Below are positions 15,119-25,400 of a stretch of DNA of 42,002 nucleotides, piece after piece. Under the pieces are notes generated by a model, which saw nothing but the letters and a program-made list of their open reading frames with translations, was not told the origin of the DNA and made no database searches. Positions within the stretch are counted from its first letter, which is position 1; each line of letters begins with the position of its first letter. Source of the stretch: CAKVLS01 sp045651685 (GTDB lineage Bacteria > Bacillota > Clostridia > Christensenellales > UBA1242); NCBI GenBank assembly GCA_045651685.1, contig JAZRSV010000010.1:1-42002 (forward strand), given 5' to 3'. Made by a program: the position numbers and the translations under genes.

Positions 15119-17509
15119 ATGACAAATATTAATAACGAACAAGATATTTTACAAATGTCAAAAACTTTTAATTTAAGCCCACAAGTTATCAAAATATTAT
15201 TTGCTAGAGGATATACAAATAGCGATCAAATAAAACAATTTATTAACCCAAGCTTAAGTGACTTGCATGATCCATTTTTGTTAAAAGATATGGATAGAGC
15301 AGTTGCTCGTATCAAACAAGCTATTTCTAAAAAAGAAAAGGTGCTTATATTTGGTGACTATGATGTTGACGGAGTGTCAGCGAGCGCAATACTTATCAAA
15401 TATTTTGCTTCAATCGGTTTTTATGTAGATTACTATTTGCCTAACAGATATATTGATGGCTATGGCTTAACATGTGAAGTTTTGGACAAAGTAAAAGAAA
15501 AATACAACCCTTCTTTAATTATTACTGTAGACTGTGGTATATCATGTCACAAAGAAGTAGAGTATGCCAAATCTCTTGGCATTGAGATAATAGTGACTGA
15601 CCATCACGATATACCAGAAATACTGCCAGATACAATAGTTGTCAATGCAAAATTGCCTAATCAAAAATATCCTTTTAGTCAATTATGTGGCACAGGTGTT
15701 GCCTTTAAGCTGGTTCAAGCTATCAGTGGTTTAGAAGAAGCAAAAAAATATCTAGGAATATGCGCCATTGCAACTATCGCAGATATAGTACCATTAGTTG
15801 ATGAAAACAGAATAATTGTCTATTATGGCCTAAAAGACCTAGAAAACACATTGCCACAAGGCATAAAATTGCTTATAAAAGACAATAAACTTAACTACAA
15901 CCTATCAGCTACAGACATCGCATTTAGGCTTGCGCCAAAAATTAACGCCGCAGGCAGAATGGGTGATCCTACAGTTGCACTTAAGCTATATCTTAAAGAA
16001 GACAAAAAAATACTAAAATATACAATAGAAGATCTAAACAATCAAAACATTCAAAGACAGGCGTTATGTAACAAAGTATACGAAGACGCATCAAAGCGCC
16101 TAAAGATCATCAATTTGTCAAAATATAATGCCATCGTGCTATTTTCTAAAGATTGGGATAGTGGCATACTTGGCATAGTTTCTGCCCGTATAGCGAGCGA
16201 ATATAACAAGCCAACAGTTTTGTTTTCTGAAGTTGATGATGAGTTGCGAGGTTCTGCTCGCAGTATAGGTGATATCAACATTTGTGAGACAATTTCTAAC
16301 ATAAAAGAAGTTGTCGAAGCGTTTGGTGGTCACAAGATGGCTGCAGGTCTTACTATCAAGACCAAGCAGTTTAGTAGTTTTATCAAGTCTCTTAACGAAG
16401 AACTTCGCAAAAACTATACTAACAACGACTACTTGCCTCAAAAGAAATATGACTTTGAGATAGATGCAAAAGAAATTAACGAAAAATTAGTTAAAGACTT
16501 GGAGATATTAGAACCATGTGGTTGTGGCAATCCAAAACCATTGTTCTGCCTAAAGTTTGATAAAGTAAATGTATCAACCATGTCTAACCATCCAAACCAT
16601 ATTAATATCGTTGCAAACAACTTTAATATGGTTGCTTTTAATAGTGCGCAATACGCTAATTTGTTAAAAAATACTACAGAGCAAAATATCATTGTGGAAT
16701 TACAAATGAGCGAATTTAAGGGTAAAAAGTACCTTAAAGGTATCGCAAAGGATATTGTGACTACTACAATTGTTAAGCAAAAAAACAATGATGTTTTGTA
16801 TGGAGAATATATAAAACAACTATTCTACAAAAATATAGCAGAGCAAAAAGCAAAGTTTACATTATACTCAAAAAATGATCTAAACAAATTTGTAGAGAGT
16901 GCAAAAAATGAAATGCTTGGCACACTATTTATAGCTAGCACCTATGAGACTTATAATCAGTTTATAACTCAAAATAGTGATATCAAACTTGCTCACAACT
17001 TGTTTGAGATAACTGATGATAGTGGTGTTAATATGATTTTGTTAAGCCCAATCAACTTTAATAAGTTTAATCAATTTGGCAAAATTATATTTTTAGACCC
17101 AATACTTGATAACAACTTTTTGTCAAAGTTAGAAGAGAGTACTTTTGCAAAAGTCTATATACCTCAATACAAAAAGGTTAATACAAATATTTTTAAGGGA
17201 TTGTCTACAGAGCGCAAAGTATTTGGAGAATACTTTAAGATGTTAAGTGACCTAGCGGCTAAACAAATATCTTTTGAAAATGAGCTAACACTATATAAGA
17301 CACTAAAAGCTCTAAACCCACATTACAAAAATTTATCTTTTAAGCAGTATATTTATTGCCTATATACCTTTGTAGAACTTGGCATATTTACTGTAGAAAA
17401 AGATGCAGATTTTTATACTCTTATCGAAAACAAAAAGATATTTGCCAACCTTAACACATCTAGTTTTTACAATAGCATAAGCTTAATATTGAGCACACTA
17501 ACTTTGTAA
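15119..17509 (+). CDS. recJ: Single-stranded-DNA-specific exonuclease RecJ
   Basis: 5'-3' exonuclease on single-stranded DNA used in recombination and mismatch repair. 796 residues from ATG 15119; DHH phosphoesterase motifs DYDVDG (80-85) and TDHHDIP (160-166) are intact, the DHHA1 domain has AFGGHKMAAGL, and an OB-like segment follows (ILEPCGCGNPKPLF onward). The last about 220 residues are a Bacillota-type C-terminal extension. A TTG-started extension from 15047 would begin inside the secF terminator, so it is rejected. AGGGGG lies 12 bases before the ATG, a rather long spacing. secD-secF-recJ is a common order in Clostridia. Confidence 0.96.
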   Translation: MTNINNEQDILQMSKTFNLSPQVIKILFARGYTNSDQIKQFINPSLSDLHDPFLLKDMDRAVARIKQAISKKEKVLIFGDYDVDGVSASAILIKYFASIGFYVDYYLPNRYIDGYGLTCEVLDKVKEKYNPSLIITVDCGISCHKEVEYAKSLGIEIIVTDHHDIPEILPDTIVVNAKLPNQKYPFSQLCGTGVAFKLVQAISGLEEAKKYLGICAIATIADIVPLVDENRIIVYYGLKDLENTLPQGIKLLIKDNKLNYNLSATDIAFRLAPKINAAGRMGDPTVALKLYLKEDKKILKYTIEDLNNQNIQRQALCNKVYEDASKRLKIINLSKYNAIVLFSKDWDSGILGIVSARIASEYNKPTVLFSEVDDELRGSARSIGDINICETISNIKEVVEAFGGHKMAAGLTIKTKQFSSFIKSLNEELRKNYTNNDYLPQKKYDFEIDAKEINEKLVKDLEILEPCGCGNPKPLFCLKFDKVNVSTMSNHPNHINIVANNFNMVAFNSAQYANLLKNTTEQNIIVELQMSEFKGKKYLKGIAKDIVTTTIVKQKNNDVLYGEYIKQLFYKNIAEQKAKFTLYSKNDLNKFVESAKNEMLGTLFIASTYETYNQFITQNSDIKLAHNLFEITDDSGVNMILLSPINFNKFNQFGKIIFLDPILDNNFLSKLEESTFAKVYIPQYKKVNTNIFKGLSTERKVFGEYFKMLSDLAAKQISFENELTLYKTLKALNPHYKNLSFKQYIYCLYTFVELGIFTVEKDADFYTLIENKKIFANLNTSSFYNSISLILSTLTL

Positions 17510-17563
17510 TATATCTCGGAGTATATATAATATAAAATTATATTAATAACAATAAAATAATAC

Positions 17564-17592
17564 TTTACAAATGTATTTTGTTATGTTATTAT
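17564..17592 (+). promoter_or_regulatory. Promoter of rpsO
   Basis: TTTACA (17564-17569), a 17-base spacer, TATTAT (17587-17592), with an extended -10 TG at 17584-17585. Start near 17599. Upstream, 17528-17545 is an AT-only palindrome after recJ with no clear terminator function. Confidence 0.65.
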
Positions 17593-17598
17593 AAATTC

Positions 17599-17680
17599 GT
17601 ACCAAGACAAGGGGATACTGACAACTCCAGCAGTTCTACTTTGTTTTAGGTGAATTACATTAAAAAAGGAGTATATCGAA
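17599..17680 (+). promoter_or_regulatory. Structured rpsO leader, candidate S15 autoregulatory site
   Basis: The first bases of the transcript pair over a long range: CCAAGACAA (17602-17610) with TTGTTTTAGG (17641-17650, G-U pair and a bulge), enclosing a small AACT/AGTT hairpin (17623-17626 with 17632-17635). AAAGGAG follows. Several unrelated rpsO leaders in bacteria bind S15 to block translation; that this one does so is inferred from structure and place. Confidence 0.45.
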
Positions 17681-17941
17681 ATGGATAAAGTTAAAAAACA
17701 AGAAATCATCTCTGCTTATGCTACTAGCGAAAAAGATACTGGTTCTGCAGAAGTTCAAATCGCTCTTTTGACAGAAAGAATCAACCATTTGACAAAACAC
17801 CTTCAAGCAAATCCAAACGACAAACATTCTCGTCGTGGTCTTTTGCAACTTGTTGGTAAGCGTAAATCAATGTTGAAATATCTTGAAAGCAAAGATATCG
17901 CAAAATACAGAGAAATCAAAAAATCATTATCTATCAGATAA
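17681..17941 (+). CDS. rpsO: Small ribosomal subunit protein uS15
   Basis: 86 residues with the uS15 core: GSAEVQIALLTERINHLTKH, the DKHSRRGLL loop that contacts 16S rRNA, and the KRKSMLKYL helix. It is an early 30S assembly protein. AAAGGAG lies 8 bases upstream of the ATG. rpsO-pnp is a nearly universal pairing; here a terminator separates them, as in many bacteria where pnp is partly read through. Confidence 0.98.
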   Translation: MDKVKKQEIISAYATSEKDTGSAEVQIALLTERINHLTKHLQANPNDKHSRRGLLQLVGKRKSMLKYLESKDIAKYREIKKSLSIR

Positions 17942-17946
17942 AAAAC

Positions 17947-17996
17947 AAAATAGCGGGTTAAATAATACTTATAAAGGTATTGCCGCTATTTTTTTT
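17947..17996 (+). terminator. Terminator between rpsO and pnp
   Basis: AAAATAGCGG (17947-17956) pairs with CCGCTATTTT (17983-17992), with a nested AATAC/GTATT pairing in the loop, then a T run. No separate pnp promoter is visible in the 24 bases that follow, so pnp probably depends on read-through. Confidence 0.85.
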
Positions 17997-18019
17997 GTAA
18001 AAAGGAGAAAAATTTATTT

Positions 18020-20113
18020 ATGAGTAACAAAAAAGCCCAAATTTTTGAGACCGAACTTGGTGGCAGAACTCTTACAGTAGAACTTGGCAAGTATTCAGAA
18101 CAAGCTAATGGTTCTTGCTTTGTAAGATGTGGCGAAACTGTTGTTCAAGCTTGCGTGACAATGGCTAAACAACCAAGAGACGGTATCGATTTCTTCCCTC
18201 TAGGTGTAGATTTCGAAGAAAAAATGTATGCTGTAGGTAAAATTCCTGGCGGATACAAAAAGCGTGAAGGTAGACCAAGCGATAAGGCAATTTTGACTTC
18301 TAGACTTATCGACAGACCTTTAAGACCACTTTTCCCAAAAGGTTTTTACAATGATGTTGCGGTTGTGACAACTGCTTTATCAGTAGACCAAGATGTTGCG
18401 CCAGAACCAATCGCTATGATCGCTAGTTCTGTAGCACTATCAATTTCTGACATTCCTTTTGGTGGACCAACTGGCTCTGTAGCAGTAGGTTGCATTGATG
18501 GCAAATTTGTTATCAACCCAACTATCGCTCAAAGAGAAGTAAGCTCTATGTATGTATATGTTAGTGGTACAAAAGAAGCTATACTAATGGTAGAAGCTGG
18601 TGCCAACGAAGTATCAGAAAAAGAAATGCTTGCTGCAATCATGTTTGCACATGAAGAAATCAAAAAACTTATTGATTTCCAAGAAAAAATCGTTAAAAAA
18701 GCTGGCAAAGCAAAAAATACAGAAGTTCCTATCAACTTGCCAGACCCAGAAGTAGAAAAAGCAGTTAGAGAATATGCCGACAAAATGCTTGATCATGCTT
18801 TAGATACTTTTGATAGAGATGTTCGTTCTGCTCGTCAAGACGAAGTAGACAAAGATGTAAAAGAACACTTTGCAGAAATTTTTGCTGACAAATCAAAAAT
18901 GATAGGCGAAGTTCTTTACAAGATGACAAAAGAAAAAGTTAGAGCAAAGATCCTTAAGAAGGGTGTAAGACCAGACGGTAGAAAACTTACCGAGATCAGA
19001 CCTATCTGGTGTGATGCAGGTGTTCTTCCAAGAGTTCACGGTAGTGCTGTATTTACTCGTGGTCAAACACAAGCTCTTACAACTTGTACTTTAGGTACTA
19101 TTGCCGAAGTTCAAAAACTTGATGGTATCGAAGAAGAAGATTCAAAAAGATATATCCATCACTACAACATGCCTCCATATGCTACTGGCGAAGCAAGACC
19201 TCTTAAGAGCCCAGGCCGTAGAGAAATTGGTCACGGCGCTCTAGCAGAAAGAGCACTAGAACCTGTTATTCCTAGTGAAGAAGAGTTCCCATATGCATTG
19301 AGACTTGTTAGTGAAGTTTTGAGCTCAAACGGTAGTTCTTCTATGGCAAGTACTTGCGGTTCTACATTGGCACTTATGGATGCTGGTGTACCTATCAAAG
19401 CTCCTGTTGCTGGTATTGCTATGGGTCTTATTAAAGATACCGAATCAAACAAAGTAGCTATCTTAAGCGATATCCAAGGTCTAGAAGATTTCTTGGGCGA
19501 TATGGACTTTAAGGTTACTGGTACAGAAAAAGGTATCACAGCTATCCAAATGGATATTAAAATCAAAGGTATTGACGAAAATATCTTAACAACAGCTCTA
19601 GAGCAAGCTCGTGCTGGTAGAATGCACATCTTGGGCGAAATGCTAAAAGTTATCAAAGCTCCAAGAAAATCACTTTCAAAATACGCTCCAAAAATTATCA
19701 GCTTTAACATTGATCCAGATAAGATCCGTGATGTTATCGGTAGCGGTGGTAAAGTTATCAATAAGATAATTGACGAAACTGGCGTAAAAATTGACATCGA
19801 TGATGATGGTAAAGTATTTATCGCAACTAGTGACGAAGATATGGCTAGACGCGCTAAACAAATTATCTTGAGTATCGCTCAAGATCTAGAAGAAGGTCAA
19901 ATCTACACTGGTAAAGTTGTTAGAATTATGCAATTTGGCGCTTTTGTAGAAGTTGCACCTGGTAAAGATGGTATGATTCATATTTCAAAACTATCTTCAA
20001 AAAGAGTTGAAAAAGTGACTGATGTTGTTAATATTGGTGATATGGTAGAAGTCGAAGTTATCAAAGTTGACGACAAAGGTAGAGTAGACTTAAGACTTAT
20101 AAGTAAAGCTTAA
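18020..20113 (+). CDS. pnp: Polyribonucleotide nucleotidyltransferase (PNPase)
   Basis: Phosphorolytic 3'-5' exoribonuclease of the RNA degradation machinery. 697 residues: two RNase PH domains (about 10-230 and 310-540) flanking an all-helical linker, then KH (about 552-612, with IRDVIGSGGKVINKI) and S1 (about 620-692, with GAFVEVAPGKDGMIHISKL). Catalytic-core blocks GRREIGHGALAERAL and TCGSTLALMDAGVPI are intact. AAAGGAG lies 9 bases before the ATG. Length and domain order are normal. Confidence 0.98.
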   Translation: MSNKKAQIFETELGGRTLTVELGKYSEQANGSCFVRCGETVVQACVTMAKQPRDGIDFFPLGVDFEEKMYAVGKIPGGYKKREGRPSDKAILTSRLIDRPLRPLFPKGFYNDVAVVTTALSVDQDVAPEPIAMIASSVALSISDIPFGGPTGSVAVGCIDGKFVINPTIAQREVSSMYVYVSGTKEAILMVEAGANEVSEKEMLAAIMFAHEEIKKLIDFQEKIVKKAGKAKNTEVPINLPDPEVEKAVREYADKMLDHALDTFDRDVRSARQDEVDKDVKEHFAEIFADKSKMIGEVLYKMTKEKVRAKILKKGVRPDGRKLTEIRPIWCDAGVLPRVHGSAVFTRGQTQALTTCTLGTIAEVQKLDGIEEEDSKRYIHHYNMPPYATGEARPLKSPGRREIGHGALAERALEPVIPSEEEFPYALRLVSEVLSSNGSSSMASTCGSTLALMDAGVPIKAPVAGIAMGLIKDTESNKVAILSDIQGLEDFLGDMDFKVTGTEKGITAIQMDIKIKGIDENILTTALEQARAGRMHILGEMLKVIKAPRKSLSKYAPKIISFNIDPDKIRDVIGSGGKVINKIIDETGVKIDIDDDGKVFIATSDEDMARRAKQIILSIAQDLEEGQIYTGKVVRIMQFGAFVEVAPGKDGMIHISKLSSKRVEKVTDVVNIGDMVEVEVIKVDDKGRVDLRLISKA

Positions 20114-20134
20114 TCTCAATAGATAATGAATATT

Positions 20135-20167
20135 AAAGAGTAGAAAATTTTTTCTACTCTTTTTTTT
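20135..20167 (+). terminator. Terminator after pnp
   Basis: AAGAGTAGAA (20135-20144) pairs with TTCTACTCTT (20151-20160), and Ts continue to 20167. Confidence 0.9.
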
Positions 20168-20201
20168 CATATAATCTAATTGTAGCTCATATATTATAAC
20201 A

Positions 20202-20930
20202 ATGAAAATTTTAGGTTTTAAGATAAGCAAAGAAAATCACTTTGTAAATATAGTATGCAACATTTTTTTATGTCTTGTCATAGTTGGGGTGGCCGCTGTG
20301 TCACTATATACGCCTATAACAAGTGTGTCATATCTAGTTGACAATCAAGTATACTATTCTGGCAATCCTAACAATAACAAAGTATCAATAATGATCAATG
20401 TTTATTGGGGTACAGAGTATATTTTGCCTATGCTAGATGTGCTTGACTCTCATAAGGCAAAAGCTACTTTTTTTGTAGGTGGCAGTTGGGCAGCTGACAA
20501 TGCAGAGATACTAAAAACAATTTATTCTAAAGGTCACGAAATAGGAAATCATGGTTATTATCACAAAGACCACTCAAAGCTAAATCAACAACAAAATAAA
20601 GAAGAAATTTTGTCTTGTCATAATATAGTAAAAAATATAATTGGCACAGAAATGACGCTTTTTGCACCACCAAGTGGCAGTTATTCAAAAACAACCATAT
20701 CTACAGCAAAACAACAAGGCTATAAGGCGATCATGTGGTCGAAAGATACTATAGACTGGAGAGATCAAAATAGAGATATAATTTTTTCTAGGGCGACCAA
20801 AGATTCGAAAGGTGGCGATTTGGTACTTATGCACCCAACACAAAGTACTTTGCAGGCTTTGCCAGATATCTTAAATTATTATAAGTCTAACAATCTGATC
20901 GTTGCTACAGTAAGTGATAATATTGCATAA
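20202..20930 (+). CDS. ylxY: YlxY-type polysaccharide deacetylase-like protein
   Basis: 242 residues: an N-terminal membrane anchor (about 14-38) followed by an external NodB-homology domain. Motif 2 is kept (NHGYYHKDH, H117 and H121), as are traces of motif 3 (APPSGSYS), motif 4 (DTIDWRD) and motif 5 (LMHPT). Motif 1, normally TFDDG with the catalytic base and metal aspartates, reads INVYWG (65-70). As I recall, the YlxY branch carries a similar change, so this may be a family trait; the substrate and activity are unknown. The order pnp-ylxY-mlpA is the same in Bacillus. No ribosome binding site is visible before the ATG. A TATAAT at 20170-20175 lies just after the pnp terminator. Confidence 0.85.
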   Translation: MKILGFKISKENHFVNIVCNIFLCLVIVGVAAVSLYTPITSVSYLVDNQVYYSGNPNNNKVSIMINVYWGTEYILPMLDVLDSHKAKATFFVGGSWAADNAEILKTIYSKGHEIGNHGYYHKDHSKLNQQQNKEEILSCHNIVKNIIGTEMTLFAPPSGSYSKTTISTAKQQGYKAIMWSKDTIDWRDQNRDIIFSRATKDSKGGDLVLMHPTQSTLQALPDILNYYKSNNLIVATVSDNIA

Positions 20931-20978
20931 ATTTTATTAAAAACTTGCTTATATTTGTTCTATAAATATTTAATTGTG

Positions 20979-20987
20979 TGGTATAAT
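20979..20987 (+). promoter_or_regulatory. Extended -10 promoter of mlpA
   Basis: TGGTATAAT gives a perfect -10 with an extended TG; no good -35 box is seen at 17 bases (TTGTTC is 21 bases away). The start would be near 20994, close to the AGGAG. Confidence 0.6.
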
Positions 20988-21006
20988 AAATTTATAGGAG
21001 ATTATT

Positions 21007-22275
21007 ATGCAAGTAAAAACTTTTACATATCCAAGTGGATTAAGACTTATAGTAGACCATAGACCTGATAGCAAAGCATCAACTTTGTTTGTAGGTATAA
21101 ATACAGGCAGTGTCAACGAGACTGACAAAAACAACGGCATATCTCATGTTATAGAACATATGCTTTTTAAGGGTACCAAAACCCGTTCTGCTAAACAAAT
21201 CAGTAGCGAATTAGAAAATCTTGGTGCACATGTTAACGCCTATACTAGCAAATATCATACATGCTTATATGCATCTTGTATGAGCGAGTATATTGGCAAT
21301 AGCTTTGATGTTTTATCAGATATGTTTTTTAACTCACAATATGACCAAACAGAACTAGACAGAGAGTTAAAGGTTATTTTTGAAGAAATTGATATGTACC
21401 AAGATGATCCTGGCTCTGTCGCGTACGAAGCATTTTCTGAAGAGTTTTTTAAGGGTACAAAATTGCAAAATGGCGTTATCGGTACAAAGAAAATTTTAAG
21501 CAAGCTAAAGCGCCAAGACATTTTGGACTATATCAAAAAATATTATGTAGCACCAAATGTAGTCGTATCTGTAGCTGGTGGTGTAGATTATAAAACTGCA
21601 AAACAACTTTGCGATAAATATTTTGCATCTCAATTTACCGGCGAAGCAGAGCCAAATGTTTGTACTTTGGACAAAAACTTAACACACACACCAAAGCGTA
21701 GTTTTAAGGTTATCAAAAAAGATATTTCGCAAACTCATATTGTTATAGGATATCCTACATGTAGTATATATGCGGGCAAACATGCACCAATCAATGTATT
21801 AAGCTTTGTTTTGGGTGGTGGTATGAGTAGCAGATTGTTCCAAACAATAAGAGAACAATATGGTTATGTATATAGTATTAATGCTTTGCCAGAGTTGTAT
21901 GATATCGGTGGAGCTATAACAATAGCTTTGGCAACTAATCATGTTAACCAAAATAACGCAATAGATAAGATAAAAACTCTTATTAGTGAGTTTGTAAAAG
22001 ATGGTATAACTCAAGAAGAATTAGATAGAGCAAAAACCTTCTGCAAAAGTATGATTGTTATGTCTAGCGAAACTTCTGTAAATATTGCAAGACATAATGT
22101 GTCAAATATGTTAATTCATAACTCTTATAAGAGTATTGAAAAACGCCTTGCAGAAATCGAAAAAGTAAAATTAGGCGAGGTTAACGCCCTAATTAAGACT
22201 ATTTTTGATACCAACAACATTTGTGCTGCATTGGTATCTGACAAACCAAACAAAAATTTGTTTGTTAATATCTAA
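21007..22275 (+). CDS. mlpA: M16-family zinc peptidase
   Basis: 422 residues with the inverted zinc motif H-x-x-E-H as HVIEH (47-51), and the third ligand in the helix with LKVIFEEIDMYQDDP. The second M16 half-domain follows with GGGMSSRLFQTIREQYGYVYS. Relatives (MlpA/YmxG) are cytoplasmic processing peptidases of uncertain target, encoded after ylxY. AGGAG is 8 bases upstream of the ATG. The active-site residues are present and the length is normal. It is a single-gene unit between its own promoter and terminator, with possible read-through from ylxY. Confidence 0.93.
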   Translation: MQVKTFTYPSGLRLIVDHRPDSKASTLFVGINTGSVNETDKNNGISHVIEHMLFKGTKTRSAKQISSELENLGAHVNAYTSKYHTCLYASCMSEYIGNSFDVLSDMFFNSQYDQTELDRELKVIFEEIDMYQDDPGSVAYEAFSEEFFKGTKLQNGVIGTKKILSKLKRQDILDYIKKYYVAPNVVVSVAGGVDYKTAKQLCDKYFASQFTGEAEPNVCTLDKNLTHTPKRSFKVIKKDISQTHIVIGYPTCSIYAGKHAPINVLSFVLGGGMSSRLFQTIREQYGYVYSINALPELYDIGGAITIALATNHVNQNNAIDKIKTLISEFVKDGITQEELDRAKTFCKSMIVMSSETSVNIARHNVSNMLIHNSYKSIEKRLAEIEKVKLGEVNALIKTIFDTNNICAALVSDKPNKNLFVNI

Positions 22276-22288
22276 TTTTATAAAAATT

Positions 22289-22315
22289 ACAACCCATAAT
22301 TTGGGTTGTTTTTTT
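22289..22315 (+). terminator. Terminator after mlpA
   Basis: ACAACCCA (22289-22296), loop TAATT, TGGGTTGT (22302-22309), then a T run to 22315. Confidence 0.9.
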
Positions 22316-22370
22316 GTTGCAAAAAATACAAATTTTAGTAAAAATTTTTGACTAGGTGAGCCAAATTTGT

Positions 22371-22400
22371 TTGTATTTATTTTAGGCTTTATGATATACT
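22371..22400 (+). promoter_or_regulatory. Promoter of ftsK
   Basis: TTGTAT (22371-22376), an 18-base spacer and TATACT (22395-22400) with an extended TG at 22392-22393. Confidence 0.6.
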
Positions 22401-22450
22401 TTATTTAGTTAATATATTATATAATAATAATCTATATGTGGGGTGGCGCT

Positions 22451-25400
22451 GTGGCAACTTATAATGCTAAAAATCGTAAAAAATCAAAGCAACAAATAAG
22501 ACGCACTTTTGGTATTGCACTTATTGCCGTTTCTTTGCTTTTGTTATTATTTACCACTACAAATTGGCTATATTTCGTTAAGAGCTTCTTTTTAGGAGTT
22601 TTTGGCGTTATGTTTTATCCTCTATTAGTAGTCAATGTTATTGTTGGCTTGGGATTAATGAGTGGTAGAAGATTTATTTACTCTGCAAAATACATCGTAT
22701 ATGTATCGTTATCGTTTTTATGTGTTATGGCATTATTTCATATAGCTTTAACAAACAAACTAAACGATGCTAACTACTTTTTATTTTTGGGTGATTGTTA
22801 TGATGCCAAATTTACTCCAGGTGGTTTGCTTATAGGTCTGTTTACTTATCCTGTGACAAGCTTGCTTAATGATGCTGCAGGATATGTGCTATTTTCAATA
22901 ATCTTGGTTATTTTGATAGCAATGATTGTTGACTACCTATATGCGTTTAAGCAATTTGCTAGACTAAATCAACCGTTGGAGCAAGAAGAAGATTTGACAG
23001 AAGAAGAGATGCCTTCTGCTACAATACCTACTTCTCACCACGCACCACAAGAAAATGTGTATTTTGAGCAAGAGTTTGAGCCAGCTGCCAGCGAATACGC
23101 AACCACACTTCAAGCAGAAACTCAACCTGCCGAAAAACAACCAGCAGAAAAAGAACTTTCTTCTTCTGAAATTGCCCGCCGTAGATTGGGTCTTGACAAG
23201 AGCTATAAAGAACCAGAAAAATCTGCAGGTTATCCTCAAACTTATGAAGAGAAGAAAGCCTATATCTTAAACGAAGATAAAGATGCTTTTAACACTAGAA
23301 CTTTTGGTAATAGTGTAGCATGGCTAAATAGAGACGCAGAACAACCAAAAGAACCAGAATCTGTGCGTCCACCAAAATATGTGACCGAAGAAGATACTTC
23401 TATAAAACCTATTGTGCCAAATGCAAAAAAAGAAGCTGCTCACAATCGTACTAGAGAGTATCTAAACACTCTTTATAATATCGAAGGCAATAACCAAAGT
23501 CCTATTATCAATGCAGACAGCTATAAGCAAGGTTCTCAAATATCAAGAATTCAACCTGCGTTTAATAACAACAACGGTATTATCTCTAGTATAGAAGACT
23601 TTAATAAACCAAAAATTCAATCACAACCAACTGAAAATCAAACAAATAATACTACAGCTCCAACTCAAGCTATTCAACCAAAGGTTGAACCACCAAAGCC
23701 TGCTGTAGAACCTATAAAAGAACCTATTAAGCAAACTATAGATATCAAAATCGAAGATACTGTAGAAGACTTGCTAAATAGCGATAGTGTAGAAGAACCA
23801 AAACCTATCGAGACTGCCGAACAACCAAAAAAGGTTAGTCCACTAAATCCAATTAGCTTTGCTCAACCAACAGAGCAAAAACCAGTAGTAGAAACTGTAG
23901 TAGAAGAATCTACTGACATTATAACCACAGTAGAAGATATCAAAAAAGAAGAACCTGTTGACATTATGAGTTCTCTTAAGACTACATTTAATTTGCCTTC
24001 TAGTTTGACAAAATCAAAAGAAGCAGAAAAAGAAATGTATGAGCAAACAATTATGCTTGGTGCAGAGAAACCAAAAAAACAACAAGCTCCTAGATATCGC
24101 AAACCTTCTAATTATATCAAACCACCAATTGATCTTTTGACAACTGTATCGTCTAATCCTGACGAATATCAAGAAGAACAACAAATGCGTATAGCTGTGC
24201 TAGAAAGTAAGCTTGAAGAGTTTAACATTCCAGCCAAAGTTATAGGTGTTCGTAGAGGTTCTGCTGTCACTAGATACGAACTTCAAATGCCAATTGGTAT
24301 TTCTGTTAAAAAGATCTCTTCTCACTCTGATGACATTGCAATGGCGCTTGCTGCCAATGGCGATATCCGTATCGAAGCACCTATCAGAGGTAAAAATGCC
24401 TTTGGTATCGAAGTGCCTAACGCAACAATCGATACTGTAGGCTTAAGAGATGTTATCGAATCTCAAAAATTTGCAAACAATCCTTCACCTCTAGTTTTTG
24501 CTTTAGGTAAAGATGTTGATGGCAATGTTTCTACATGCAACCTTGCCAAAGCACCTCACTTATTGGTTGCTGGTTCTACCGGTTCTGGTAAGAGTGTCTG
24601 CTTAAATGCACTTATTGTTAGCTTATTGTACAAAACATCACCAGAGGACCTAAAATTTATCTTGGTTGACCCAAAAAGGGTAGAGTTTGGTGTGTTTAAT
24701 CACTTACCACATATGCTTATACCAAAGGCCATTACAGACCCTAAAAAAGCACTTAATGCTTTTGACTGGACTATAATGGAGATGGAACGCCGCTATGTGT
24801 TGTTTGAAGAAAATTATGTAAAAAATATCGAAGAATACAACTCTCAACCTGATGTTGTTTCTGGTGCTGCTGATAAGTTGCCTTATATAGTACTTATCGT
24901 AGATGAGTTTGCAGATTTGTTGCTTTCTGCTAACAAAAAAGAGCTTGAAGAAAGAGTTAGAAAACTTACTGCAAAAGCCCGTGCAGCTGGTATACACTTG
25001 ATACTAGCAACACAAAGACCTTCTGTAGAAGTTGTCACTGGCACTATCAAACTAAACTTGCCAACTCGTATAGCATTTGCTGTCACCAACTATCAAGATA
25101 GCAAAACAATACTTGATCAAGGTGGTGCAGAAAAACTACTTGGTAAAGGTGATATGCTATTCTCAATGCAAAACCAAGAGCCATCTCGTATACAAGGTGC
25201 GTTCTTAACCACAAAAGAAGTTGTTGATGTGGTAAAATTTATTAAAGAAAACAACGAAAGTTTCTTTGATGATAGTATTCAAAATAATATCGAAAATATG
25301 GAAGAAGAATCTCCACAAAATGTAGTTGCTCCTCCAGAAAAACCAGACTTTGACCCATTGCTGCCAAAGTGCTTAAAATTCTGCATAGAAACTAACCAAG

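Noticed and set aside
17528..17545. AT-only palindrome after recJ as a terminator
   Set aside because: The stem has no G-C pairs and no following T run.
23100..23240. Short alternative-frame coding segments within the ftsK linker
   Set aside because: They arise from the repetitive Gln/Pro/Glu codons of the linker and lack start signals.
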